Of a stretch of 64,000 nt of DNA, positions 17,241 through 25,246 are shown piece after piece. The position numbers were made by a program, and so were the translations under genes. Every line of letters begins with the position of its first letter. Position 1 is the stretch's first letter. The stretch comes from an uncultured Pelagibacteraceae bacterium (GTDB lineage Bacteria; Pseudomonadota; Alphaproteobacteria; Pelagibacterales; Pelagibacteraceae): the NCBI GenBank assembly GCA_902590915.1, contig CACIYQ010000003.1, forward strand, positions 24,023-88,022, in the 5' to 3' direction. The notes under the pieces were generated by a model. It ran no database searches, was not told the DNA's origin, and saw nothing but the letters and a program-made list of their open reading frames with translations.

Positions 17241-18665
17241 TTATTTGGATAAAAGCCTACTCAATTTAGAAATATCTTTCATTTTTTCTAATTTACTAAC
17301 AGCTTGAATAATTGCCTTCGCCTTCTTTGTTGGCCATTTTGCAAATTCACAACAACCCATAAACTTATCTGCTACTTCATCGTATGTCATAGGTATCATT
17401 GGACTTCCTTTACCAAAATCTCCTCTACCTGAAATTTTTTTGCCATTTTTAAGATAAATATCAATAATTGTAGTCATTTTGTCGTAACCAGCTGCTTCAG
17501 CTATTTTATTTTTATAAAAGTTTATTTTTCTAAGCATGTTTTGAACATCCGGTTTGTTAATTCTTTTATCCTGATATTCTGGAATATATGCTCTTCTCTG
17601 AACTAGCAAAATTGCCATAGAATATTCCATACTAAATTTAGCTTGAAACTCATTAGTTGGTCTATGATGAATTAATGCATTTTGCATATTATGATTAGTT
17701 CCAACATCAACTTTAATTACATCTTGTGGTTTTATATCGTGCTTCAAAATTAATTCTAACATTTTTGTCATTCCGGGATGGGTTAATGAACCACAGGGAT
17801 GGGGTTTAATTGAAACACCAGGTTTTGAAAAAGTCCATGGTCTTCCAAGCTGACCTTTAATAGATTTTAAATTATAACCCCCTCCATGAGCTTGAAAAAA
17901 CCCTCTCGGAGACTCTAAAATTTTATCAGTAGCAGTCCAACCTAAGCCCACAAGATCACAAGCGACAACTCCACTTTCAGCTGCTCTTCCAGCATGTAAG
18001 GGTTTAGTCATTGTACCAAAATTTTCTCTTAACCCTGCGCTCAAAGTTGCAGCCACTGCTAAGGATTGTTGAATTTGAGAAACATTATAGCCACGGATTT
18101 TTGCTGCAGCTGCAGCTGAGGCTAAAGTTCCACATGTGGATGTTGAATGAAAACCATGCTGATAATGTCTTGGAGACATTGCTTCAGAAACTTTACATTC
18201 TACGTCAACACCTACTAAGTAGGCATTTAAGAACTCTTTTCCACTAATTTTCTTTAACTCTCCCTCTGCATATGCGCTTGGTAGGCATGGGGCAGTAGGG
18301 TGTGTCAATAATCCATAAACTCTATCTTTTTGTACAGCTAATTGAGTATCATCGTAGTCATCAGAATGTATACCTGTTCCATTTGCTAAGGCAGCAAATC
18401 GAGAAGTTACTTTCATTTTAGAGCCAATCACTGTTGCTCTACCTTTTGCAGAGTTTTGTTTTATGTGTTTAAATAAATAATCACCAGTCCTTGCTACAGA
18501 ACCAGATAAAGCTAAACCAAAACCGTCTAGAATATGTTTTTTTGCTAACTCAACAACATTTTTTGGAATTGAATTAAACTTATTCTTCTTAACAAATTGA
18601 GCAACGTATTTAGTTAAATTTTTTCCTTTATCAGACTGAATATTTGGCGTGTAAGCTTTTCCCAT
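17241..18665 (-). CDS. MmgE/PrpD family protein (paralogue 4)
   Basis: A 474-aa MmgE/PrpD protein. Signature HSDDYDDT is at residues 100-107 and HPTAPCLPS at 122-130, close to the family consensus (HxxDxDDT, HPSA). Intermediate length between the MmgE-like and PrpD-like members here. It is transcribed leftward, divergent from iclR, with a ribosome site GGAAA about seven bases before the ATG, and is followed by a strong hairpin. The AT-rich palindrome pair at 18726-18761 lies between it and iclR and may control both. Confidence 0.87.
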   Translation of the reverse strand: MGKAYTPNIQSDKGKNLTKYVAQFVKKNKFNSIPKNVVELAKKHILDGFGLALSGSVARTGDYLFKHIKQNSAKGRATVIGSKMKVTSRFAALANGTGIHSDDYDDTQLAVQKDRVYGLLTHPTAPCLPSAYAEGELKKISGKEFLNAYLVGVDVECKVSEAMSPRHYQHGFHSTSTCGTLASAAAAAKIRGYNVSQIQQSLAVAATLSAGLRENFGTMTKPLHAGRAAESGVVACDLVGLGWTATDKILESPRGFFQAHGGGYNLKSIKGQLGRPWTFSKPGVSIKPHPCGSLTHPGMTKMLELILKHDIKPQDVIKVDVGTNHNMQNALIHHRPTNEFQAKFSMEYSMAILLVQRRAYIPEYQDKRINKPDVQNMLRKINFYKNKIAEAAGYDKMTTIIDIYLKNGKKISGRGDFGKGSPMIPMTYDEVADKFMGCCEFAKWPTKKAKAIIQAVSKLEKMKDISKLSRLLSK

Positions 18666-18725
18666 AATTGATTTCCTTTGCTGTTATTCAACAGTTTCAA
18701 CAAAAATTTATAGATTGTCAACAAA

Positions 18726-18761
18726 TTTTATATTATAAAATCTTGTTTCACATTGTAAAAC
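18726..18761. promoter_or_regulatory. Paired palindromes in the mmgE/iclR divergent region (autoregulation candidate)
   Basis: Two palindromes lie side by side. TTTTATATTATAAAA (18726-18740) is perfectly symmetric, and TTTCACATTGTAAAAC (18746-18761) is symmetric at six of seven pairs. Their centres are 20 bp apart, about two helical turns, and the second ends two bases before the iclR ATG at 18764. Position favours repression of iclR by its own product and possible control of the divergent mmgE/prpD gene. Confidence 0.5.
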
Positions 18762-18763
18762 TT

Positions 18764-19432
18764 ATGAGTAATATAAAAGTTCTAGATAAAACTTTTCAGA
18801 TATTAAATTCTTTTGATGATGCTAATAAAAGTATTTCTCTAAAAGATTTAACAATTATTACCAAACTTAATAAATCAACAATATTAAGAATTTGTAATTC
18901 ATTAATTAAATATAATTTTTTAATTAAAAATGAAATTAATGGAAGCTACCGTCTTGGTCCAGGTAGTTGGAAATTAGGATCAATATACAACTCAAATTTC
19001 AGGTCTGGTGAGGAAATAAGAGAAATTTTGGGTAAAATTTGTGCAACGACTGGTCAATCTGCAGGCTATTGGGTCAAGGCTGGTACAAAAAAAGTTTGTT
19101 TATATAGAGTGAATTCTAAATCTGAATTAAATCATTATGTAGTTGAGGGTACAACTTTTGAATTAAAATCAGCAACAGGAAAAGTTTTAAGTGCGTTTAC
19201 TGGTGGAAATGACGATTTAAAAAATGCTATTGAAAAAAAAGGGTACATTTACACTAAAGGTGAAAGATTAGATAATATAGCAAGTGTTGCAATTCCAATT
19301 TTTGATAATCAAAATAATTTTAAAGGTACTTTAAGTATATCAGGCTGGAAACAATTTTTTACTAGCAAAACAGTATCAAGTTTCTATAAAACCTTATTGA
19401 AATATAAAGACCAAATTAAAGTATTATTATAA
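18764..19432 (+). CDS. IclR-family transcriptional regulator
   Basis: A 222-aa IclR-type regulator. An N-terminal winged helix (about residues 1-60, IKVLDKTFQILNSFDD and LNKSTILRICNSLIKYNFL) is followed by the IclR effector-binding domain. I start it at 18764, where the usual N-terminus of the family begins; an in-frame ATG 96 bp upstream would add an unrelated extension and run through both palindromes. It is five bases ahead of the isocitrate-lyase-like gene and divergent from mmgE/prpD. It probably senses a carboxylate intermediate and controls the island through the TTTCA-N5-TGAAA sites; this is inferred. Confidence 0.9.
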   Translation: MSNIKVLDKTFQILNSFDDANKSISLKDLTIITKLNKSTILRICNSLIKYNFLIKNEINGSYRLGPGSWKLGSIYNSNFRSGEEIREILGKICATTGQSAGYWVKAGTKKVCLYRVNSKSELNHYVVEGTTFELKSATGKVLSAFTGGNDDLKNAIEKKGYIYTKGERLDNIASVAIPIFDNQNNFKGTLSISGWKQFFTSKTVSSFYKTLLKYKDQIKVLL

Positions 19433-19437
19433 CTCAA

Positions 19438-20280
19438 GTGAATAAAAAAACTTCAAAACTTAAAAAATTTTTAAATGATAAAAATTCATATAAGGTTCCA
19501 TCATGTCATGATCCTTTGACAGCTAAATTAATTGAAAAAAAAGGTTTTAAAGTTTCATTCATTGGTGGTTTCGCTCTTTCCTCTGCTAGTCTTGGTTATC
19601 CCGACGCAAGTATTATTACCCAGAAAGAATTGGTAGATGCAACAAGATCAATATGCAATCAGACAAAGAACCCGATAATTGTTGATGCAGATACAGGATT
19701 TGGCGGTTTAGCTAATGTATATAAAACTATTAAAGATTTAGAGCAGGCAGGTGCATCAGCTGTTATTTTAGAAGATCAAACTTTTCCAAAAAGATGCGCA
19801 CTTACTAAAAAAGTAAAATTATTAGATTTAATGAAATCTGAAAAAAGAATTAAAACAGCAATTAAAGCTTCAAAAGAGAATAATAATATTATGATATTTG
19901 CTAGAACTGATGCTTTAAGTGTGGGCTCTATTAAAGAGTCTATAAAAAGAGCTAAAATGTTTAAAAAATTAGGTGCACATGCCGTATTTATAACTGGAAT
20001 TAATAGTCTTAGAGAAATAAAATTAATTAAACAAAATTTAAAAAAAATTCCATTAATAATTAATATTACTCAAGATATAAAATTTAATATATCAGATATT
20101 AAGAAAAGTGATTTCAAGTTCATTCTCTATTCTCAGCAACTCTTGAATAGCTATATCGATACTGTCAATGCAACATTAGAATTAATTAAAAATAATAAAA
20201 ATCTTAAATTTAAAAACAAAGCATCAGATACTTTATCTTTGTTAAATTTTAAAAAGTATTTATCAATTGAAAATAACTGA
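19438..20280 (+). CDS. Isocitrate lyase / PEP mutase superfamily enzyme (PrpB-like)
   Basis: A 280-aa PEP mutase/isocitrate lyase superfamily TIM-barrel protein, the family of methylisocitrate lyase, dimethylmalate lyase and oxaloacetate decarboxylase. Mg2+-binding DADTGFGG is at residues 83-90 and the catalytic loop EDQTFPKRCALT at 112-123. The loop cysteine is retained, but the KKCGH/KRCGH signature of true (methyl)isocitrate lyases has ALT after the cysteine, so substrate may differ. The start is GTG, five bases after iclR, and the AbrB-like gene follows after two bases. A lyase releasing pyruvate or glyoxylate in this pathway is plausible, not proven. Confidence 0.85.
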   Translation: MNKKTSKLKKFLNDKNSYKVPSCHDPLTAKLIEKKGFKVSFIGGFALSSASLGYPDASIITQKELVDATRSICNQTKNPIIVDADTGFGGLANVYKTIKDLEQAGASAVILEDQTFPKRCALTKKVKLLDLMKSEKRIKTAIKASKENNNIMIFARTDALSVGSIKESIKRAKMFKKLGAHAVFITGINSLREIKLIKQNLKKIPLIINITQDIKFNISDIKKSDFKFILYSQQLLNSYIDTVNATLELIKNNKNLKFKNKASDTLSLLNFKKYLSIENN

Positions 20281-20282
20281 AA

Positions 20283-21341
20283 ATGAAAGAATATTATTTA
20301 GCCTTTAGACGTAGTTTAAAAAGTATTATTATTGGCATTATTGGTGGATATATTGGTACGTTAATTAATTTACCATTACCTTGGTTGTTGGGGGCTCTAT
20401 TATTAAACCTCTTTGTATCCTTTAGTAGTTACAAAGTTACTTTTGATAAAAAAATTTTTTTACCCGTCCTTTTGATTATAGGTGTAATTCTTGCAGGTTC
20501 CTTCAACATAACTTTACTTTATAAAATCCACTTGTGGATTTACTCTTCAATAGCAATGATTTTATGCACAATAGCAGGAACTATCGCAGCATCTTTTTAT
20601 TTTTATAAGATATGTAAATTTAACAAGTTGGTTTCTATTTTGGCAGCTCTACCTGGAGCATTTGTAGTTATAGCTGGAGCAATTAATGATATCACTACAG
20701 ATAAAAAAAAAAGTGGGCAAGTTGTAATTCCTCAAGCCACTAGAGTCTTGTTTATTGTTTTATTTTTACCCTTTATTTTTGTCACTCAGATTGGATATCA
20801 AGAAATAGATTCTTTTGGCAATACCCCAACATTTGATTTGAGATACTTTGGGGAATTAATATTTTTAATTATAGTATCTCTAATAGGTACAAAAGTCTTA
20901 GAAAAGTTCAGAATACCATCAGCACCAATACTTGCAGCAATGATTGTTGCAGGTTTTTTTTATACATTTGAGTTTACTACAGCAAAGTTTCCTGATGTAT
21001 TTATAAATGTTGCCTTTGTATTTTTAGGATCTGCAATTGGCTGTAGACTAAGTGGATTAGCTCCAAAAGAGATATTATTTTACTCTTTTCATGGAGCAAT
21101 TATGTCAGCAATTTTGTTGGCAATTGCAGCTTTCTTTGCATACTTACTAAAAATATTCTTTGGCTTTGATTTTATGTCAGCTTTTTTAAGTTTTGCACCA
21201 GGTGGATTACATGAAATGGTTGTAATAAGTGTTGCATACAATATAGATCCACTTTTTGTAAGCTATCATCATTTTTTGAGAATTTTTTTCATAATATTTT
21301 CTATCCCATTTATTTTAAAAATAATGAAGAAAAAAAATTAA
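20283..21341 (+). CDS. AbrB-family integral membrane protein
   Basis: A 352-aa membrane protein of the AbrB family (PF05145; named after an ammonia-monooxygenase annotation, unrelated to the Bacillus DNA-binding AbrB). It shows about ten hydrophobic segments in two similar halves: GGYIGTLINLPLPWLLGALL in the first and GTKVLEKFRIPSAPILAAMIVAG in the second. The C-terminal FAPGGLHEMVVISVAYNIDP motif is typical. It follows the isocitrate-lyase-like gene by two bases and is last in the iclR operon. Function is unknown for the family; transport of a carboxylate is possible. Confidence 0.85.
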   Translation: MKEYYLAFRRSLKSIIIGIIGGYIGTLINLPLPWLLGALLLNLFVSFSSYKVTFDKKIFLPVLLIIGVILAGSFNITLLYKIHLWIYSSIAMILCTIAGTIAASFYFYKICKFNKLVSILAALPGAFVVIAGAINDITTDKKKSGQVVIPQATRVLFIVLFLPFIFVTQIGYQEIDSFGNTPTFDLRYFGELIFLIIVSLIGTKVLEKFRIPSAPILAAMIVAGFFYTFEFTTAKFPDVFINVAFVFLGSAIGCRLSGLAPKEILFYSFHGAIMSAILLAIAAFFAYLLKIFFGFDFMSAFLSFAPGGLHEMVVISVAYNIDPLFVSYHHFLRIFFIIFSIPFILKIMKKKN

Positions 21342-21391
21342 TTTAAATATTAATAATTAAAATAATAATGTAATTTAATTTACATATTATC

Positions 21392-22525
21392 ATGGAAACT
21401 AATTCAGCAATTAATCTAAAAGAACATAAAATTTTTTTTGTAGGAGGGGAGAGTTTTTTAGCTGATGGAAAAAAGGTTATCAGAGGACAAATGTATGTGG
21501 AGCAATTTGAACCTGTTAAAACTAATAATAAAAATATTATTTTAATTCATGGTGGTGGACAAAGTGGATCAGGTTTTATTACTACAGCGGACGGCAGACG
21601 AGGGTGGATGCATGATTTTTTATCCTCAGGATACACAGTTTATGTTGTAGATCAACCAGGTAGAGCAAGATCTGGTTATTCAGAAAAATTGTATGGAAAT
21701 TATATAGATAGAGAGACAAATATAGACGATGCTGAAAGAAGATTTACGGGCATGTCAAAAAAAGGAAATTGGCCACAATCAAAAACACATACTCAGTGGC
21801 CTGGAACTGGATTAAGAGGAGATAATATTTTTGAGCAATACATGGCCTCACAAGTAAATACTATGTCAGATAGAATTTATATAGAAGAGATATCAAAAAA
21901 AGCACTTTCCGAATTGATTGATTTGATAGGACACACTGCAGTTTTAGGTCATAGTCAAGGGGGACCTTTTTGTTGGCTTGCTGCTGATTTAAGACCAGAC
22001 AAAGTAAAATGTTGTATAGCTGTGGAACCAAATGGACCTCCTTTTTTTAATGTTTCTTACGGAGGTGTTAAGCATAGTCATTTGGATAAGCAAACATTCA
22101 AAAAAAATGAGTATGATAAAGATTGGTATCAAACTAGTTCTGAACTAGATCGAATTAATGGTATCACCTATTCACCATTGACATATGACCCTCCTTTAAA
22201 AAAAGATGAAAAATTAATTCCTGAGCTTGATAAAAACAATACAAAGGATGATTTGGTTCAGTGTTTCTTACAAAAAGAACCTGCAAGAAAATTGAAAAAT
22301 TTGTCCAAAACAAATATTCTTATTCTGACAGGTCAGTCCTCATATCATGCACCATACGATCATGGAACTAGTAATTTTTTAAATCAAGCAGGGGTTAAGC
22401 ACGAATTTATTAGGCTGGAGGACCACGACATAATGGGTAATGGTCATATGATGATGCATGAAAAAAATAGCAAAGAAATTTCTACATTTATTAGTAATTG
22501 GATAGAAAAAAATTATAGCATTTAG
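21392..22525 (+). CDS. Alpha/beta-hydrolase fold protein
   Basis: A 377-aa alpha/beta hydrolase. The oxyanion motif is HGGGQSGSGF (53-62), the nucleophile elbow GHSQGG (186-191, Ser188), and a C-terminal histidine lies in DHDIMGNGHMMMHEKN. Several esterases of this long type act on small esters or lactones. No signal peptide is visible, so it is probably cytoplasmic. It is 50 bp downstream of the AbrB-like gene and 40 bp upstream of pxpB, with a hairpin before pxpB. Whether it belongs to the preceding island is uncertain. Confidence 0.85.
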   Translation: METNSAINLKEHKIFFVGGESFLADGKKVIRGQMYVEQFEPVKTNNKNIILIHGGGQSGSGFITTADGRRGWMHDFLSSGYTVYVVDQPGRARSGYSEKLYGNYIDRETNIDDAERRFTGMSKKGNWPQSKTHTQWPGTGLRGDNIFEQYMASQVNTMSDRIYIEEISKKALSELIDLIGHTAVLGHSQGGPFCWLAADLRPDKVKCCIAVEPNGPPFFNVSYGGVKHSHLDKQTFKKNEYDKDWYQTSSELDRINGITYSPLTYDPPLKKDEKLIPELDKNNTKDDLVQCFLQKEPARKLKNLSKTNILILTGQSSYHAPYDHGTSNFLNQAGVKHEFIRLEDHDIMGNGHMMMHEKNSKEISTFISNWIEKNYSI

Positions 22526-22532
22526 TTATTTA

Positions 22533-22557
22533 TGTATAATCAACCACTGATTATATA
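22533..22557. terminator. Hairpin between the hydrolase gene and pxpB
   Basis: TATAATCA / TGATTATA forms a perfect eight-bp stem around the loop ACCAC, extendable by a G-T and a T-A pair. It sits eight bases after the hydrolase stop and ends just before the pxpB ribosome site. No T-run follows, so termination is uncertain. It may protect the 3' end or influence pxpB translation. Confidence 0.35.
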
Positions 22558-22564
22558 GAGTAAT

Positions 22565-23239
22565 ATGATTAATAAAATTGTAAATTTAGGTGACTCAGCT
22601 TTATATTGTGATTTTGGACAAGAAGTAAATAAGGAAATTAATTCTAAAGTAATAAAATATTTTAATTCTGTTAGAAAAAGTAATATCGAAGGTATTACCA
22701 ATGTTACTCCTTCATACAACAAACTTATAATTTCTTTTAATTTATCAATCACAAATTTTAAAAAAATAAAAAAAGAAATTGAGGTATTAAATATCGATTA
22801 TGAAAATAAAATTATTAATAAAGAAATACAAATACCTGTTTGCTGTGAAAGCTCTTTTTCTCTAGATATTAAAAGATTAGAAAAAAAATTGAGTTTAAAC
22901 AGAGAACAAATTCTAGAAAAATTTTTTAATAAAAAATACTTTTGTTACATGACTGGATTTATAGCTGGTATGCCTTTCTTAGGGGATCTAGATGAAAATA
23001 TGAGAGCTAATAGGTTAGAAACTCCACGTGTTAAAGTACCTAAGGGATCAATTGGATTAACTGAACAATTTACAAATATTTATACATTTGAAAGTCCCGG
23101 TGGTTGGAACATTATTGGAAACACTCCTTTAAATATTTTCAATAATCTAAATGAAAATGAACCAAACTTAATTAGTCCAGGAGATACAGTCATTTTCAAA
23201 GAAATAACTTCTAGTGAATATAAAAATTATCATGATTAA
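22565..23239 (+). CDS. pxpB: 5-oxoprolinase subunit B (PxpB/KipI family)
   Basis: A 224-aa PxpB (formerly KipI/YbgJ) protein, one subunit of the bacterial ATP-dependent 5-oxoprolinase that opens 5-oxoproline to glutamate. The C-terminal signature runs PRVKVPKGSIGLTEQ, then IYTFESPGGWNIIGNTPL (about residues 170-195), which is strongly conserved. The middle carries FCYMTGFIAGMPFLGDLDE, also typical. pxpC overlaps its 3' end. The third subunit, PxpA, is not adjacent here. Confidence 0.93.
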   Translation: MINKIVNLGDSALYCDFGQEVNKEINSKVIKYFNSVRKSNIEGITNVTPSYNKLIISFNLSITNFKKIKKEIEVLNIDYENKIINKEIQIPVCCESSFSLDIKRLEKKLSLNREQILEKFFNKKYFCYMTGFIAGMPFLGDLDENMRANRLETPRVKVPKGSIGLTEQFTNIYTFESPGGWNIIGNTPLNIFNNLNENEPNLISPGDTVIFKEITSSEYKNYHD

Positions 23240-24176
23240 TTCTTATTTTAAATTCATCAGATCTGGAATAAATACAACCTATCAGGATAAAGGTAGAGAA
23301 AATTTATATCATATTGGAATTCCATATAGTGGAGCCATGGATAATAGAAATTTTCTTATTGCAAATAAATTAGTTAACAATAACTTAAATGCACCTGTTT
23401 TAGAATTTGCCTATCAAGGTCCTCATCTAAAATACCAAGGAGATACAATAATTATTGCTATAACTGGCGATGTAATTTTTAAAATTATAAAAAATGGTGT
23501 TGAATACACTGGAAATTGTTATGAGAGCTATCAAATAGAAAACGGAGATGAAATAGATATAATCTCAACTAACAAAACGATATATGGATATTTAGCTATT
23601 GGTGGAGAAATTGATATAAAGTTTCAGTGGAAAAGTTGTTCAATTAATACCAATGCTAAAATAGGCTCTAATAATGGAAAGAAATTAGAAAACAATCAGA
23701 CTATAAAACTATTAAAATTAAATTCTAACAAAGACAAAAAAAAAATAGATTACACCAATTCAAAAGTTGAAAATATTAGAGTTATTAAAGGTACAAATTT
23801 TAATTACTTTTCAGACGAAGGAATAAAAATTTTTTTTGAAAAAAAATTTATAGTTTCAAAACTGTCTGATAGAATGGGAATGAGACTTCAAGGAAATAAA
23901 ATAAATAATGTTGTAAATACAAATATAAAGTCTGAAGGATTAATTAAAGGTGTAATTCAAGTTCCACCAGACGGAAATCCAATTATAATGTTATCAGATC
24001 ATGGTACAATTGGTGGCTATCCAAAAATTGGGGTTGTAGCTAGTGTCGATTATGACCGATTGGTTCAAATAACCCCAGGATCAGAAATTAAGTTTACAGA
24101 AATACAATTAACTGATGCAGAAACATTGTTTAAGCTGTATGAGATGGATACGGACAATCTACTTAGTCAAATTTAA
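23232..24176 (+). CDS. pxpC: 5-oxoprolinase subunit C (PxpC/KipA family)
   Basis: A 314-aa PxpC/KipA protein, partner of PxpB. N-terminal IRSGINTTYQDKGRENLYHIGIP and SGAMDNRNFLIANKLV match the family, as does the later SDRMGMRLQG and the ILSDHGTIGGYPKIG-like segment near residue 260. I take the ATG at 23232, overlapping the pxpB stop by eight bases; a GTG at 23214 would add six residues. The downstream DMT transporter overlaps its stop by one base, so all three are probably cotranscribed. Confidence 0.92.
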   Translation: MINSYFKFIRSGINTTYQDKGRENLYHIGIPYSGAMDNRNFLIANKLVNNNLNAPVLEFAYQGPHLKYQGDTIIIAITGDVIFKIIKNGVEYTGNCYESYQIENGDEIDIISTNKTIYGYLAIGGEIDIKFQWKSCSINTNAKIGSNNGKKLENNQTIKLLKLNSNKDKKKIDYTNSKVENIRVIKGTNFNYFSDEGIKIFFEKKFIVSKLSDRMGMRLQGNKINNVVNTNIKSEGLIKGVIQVPPDGNPIIMLSDHGTIGGYPKIGVVASVDYDRLVQITPGSEIKFTEIQLTDAETLFKLYEMDTDNLLSQI

Positions 24177-25048
24177 TGAATGTAATTAGAAAATTGCCAG
24201 GTCCCTTATTAGTATTTCTTGGTGCTTGCAGTCTAAGTTTTGGCGGTTTAATAGTTAAGTCGTTTGAAGGTGCAACTCTTTGGCAAATTTTATTTTGGAG
24301 AACAGTTTTTTTTCTAATCATAATTAGTCTTTACTTAATCATAACTTACAAAAAAAAAGTATTTCGCTCATTCTATAATTTAGGATTTCCAGGATTTATT
24401 GGAGGTTTTGTTTTATCATTTGGTTTTTGTGGATACGTTTTTGCAATGTATAACACTACTGTCGCAAATGCTAATTTCATAATTCAAACACAAACAATCT
24501 TTTTAGCAATTTTTGGATATTTTTTTCTAAAGGAAAAAATTTCAGTCATCACACTTACTTCTATTATATTGGCAGTTTCTGGTATCCTTTTGATGGTAGG
24601 AAACTCTCTATCCCCAGGTCAAATGACAGGAAATGTTGCTGCGTTTATAATGCCAATTTCGTTTGCAGTTTTAATATTAGTTGTAAGAAAATATCCTAAT
24701 GTAGATATGGTGCCAGCACAATTTATTGCTGGAATTTTTGCTCTAACTATTGGTTTTTTAATGTCTGGAAAAATTTTAATTTCTGCACATGATATTTTTC
24801 TAGGTTTCCTTGCAGGTTTTATGCAATTAGGATTTGGATTTATTTTAATTACAATTGGTGCTCAAAGAACACCATCCGCTATGGTTGGAATCATAATGTT
24901 GACAGAGGCAGTTCTCGGACCACTTTGGGCATGGATATTTATTAACGAACAGCCACCATTTATAGTGATTATTGGAGGGGCAATTGTAATTTTTGCAGTA
25001 TTACTTCAATTTTACAATCTTTATTCCTTAGAAAAAAAGACTGCTTAA
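24176..25048 (+). CDS. DMT-superfamily (EamA) transporter
   Basis: A 290-aa ten-helix drug/metabolite transporter with two EamA repeats. The first ends in VANANFIIQTQTIFLAIFGYFFLKEKIS and the second in TEAVLGPLWAWIFINEQPP, the usual end-of-repeat pattern. Its ATG overlaps the pxpC stop (TAATG), which suggests export or import of a compound connected with 5-oxoproline or amino acids. It ends 37 bases before the glycine riboswitch, with a new promoter between. Confidence 0.88.
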   Translation: MNVIRKLPGPLLVFLGACSLSFGGLIVKSFEGATLWQILFWRTVFFLIIISLYLIITYKKKVFRSFYNLGFPGFIGGFVLSFGFCGYVFAMYNTTVANANFIIQTQTIFLAIFGYFFLKEKISVITLTSIILAVSGILLMVGNSLSPGQMTGNVAAFIMPISFAVLILVVRKYPNVDMVPAQFIAGIFALTIGFLMSGKILISAHDIFLGFLAGFMQLGFGFILITIGAQRTPSAMVGIIMLTEAVLGPLWAWIFINEQPPFIVIIGGAIVIFAVLLQFYNLYSLEKKTA

Positions 25049-25052
25049 AATA

Positions 25053-25081
25053 TTGACATTAATCAATATATGTTAGATTAT
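25053..25081 (+). promoter_or_regulatory. Sigma-70-type promoter of the gcv operon
   Basis: A consensus -35 box TTGACA (25053-25058) and a -10 box GATTAT (25076-25081) are separated by 17 bp. The transcript would begin close to 25088, exactly at the first conserved stem of the glycine riboswitch. The spacing and position make this a good candidate. Confidence 0.65.
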
Positions 25082-25084
25082 TTC

Positions 25085-25246
25085 ACTACGGGAGAGATCA
25101 CGATTTTATTGTGACACCGAAGGAGCAACCACCCAGGAAACTCTCAGGTAAAAGGACCGTAACATATTAACTCTGGAAAGAGATTAGATTCTCGCCGAAG
25201 GAGTAAAACTCTCAGGCAAATATACAGATGGGTACAAAGAGTTAGT
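25085..25246 (+). promoter_or_regulatory. Tandem glycine riboswitch upstream of gcvT
   Basis: Two glycine aptamers in series. Aptamer 1 (about 25085-25162) has P1 ACGG/CCGT and the conserved cores CACCGAAGGAGCAA and CTCTCAGGTAAAAGGACC. Aptamer 2 (about 25168-25232) has GCCGAAGGAGTAAAA, CTCTCAGGCAAA and P1 TCTG (25172-25175)/CAGA (25225-25228). The linker is short. The sequence after aptamer 2 (AGAGTTA, 25238-25244) holds the likely ribosome site AGAG, five bases before the gcvT ATG. It can pair perfectly with TAACTCT (25168-25174), which overlaps P1, giving a switch at translation initiation. Confidence 0.93.

Noticed and set aside
18668..18763. N-terminal extension of the IclR protein from an upstream ATG
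   Set aside because: The extra 32 residues do not resemble the family and would place the operator-like palindromes inside the coding region; the ATG at 18764 gives the usual N-terminus.
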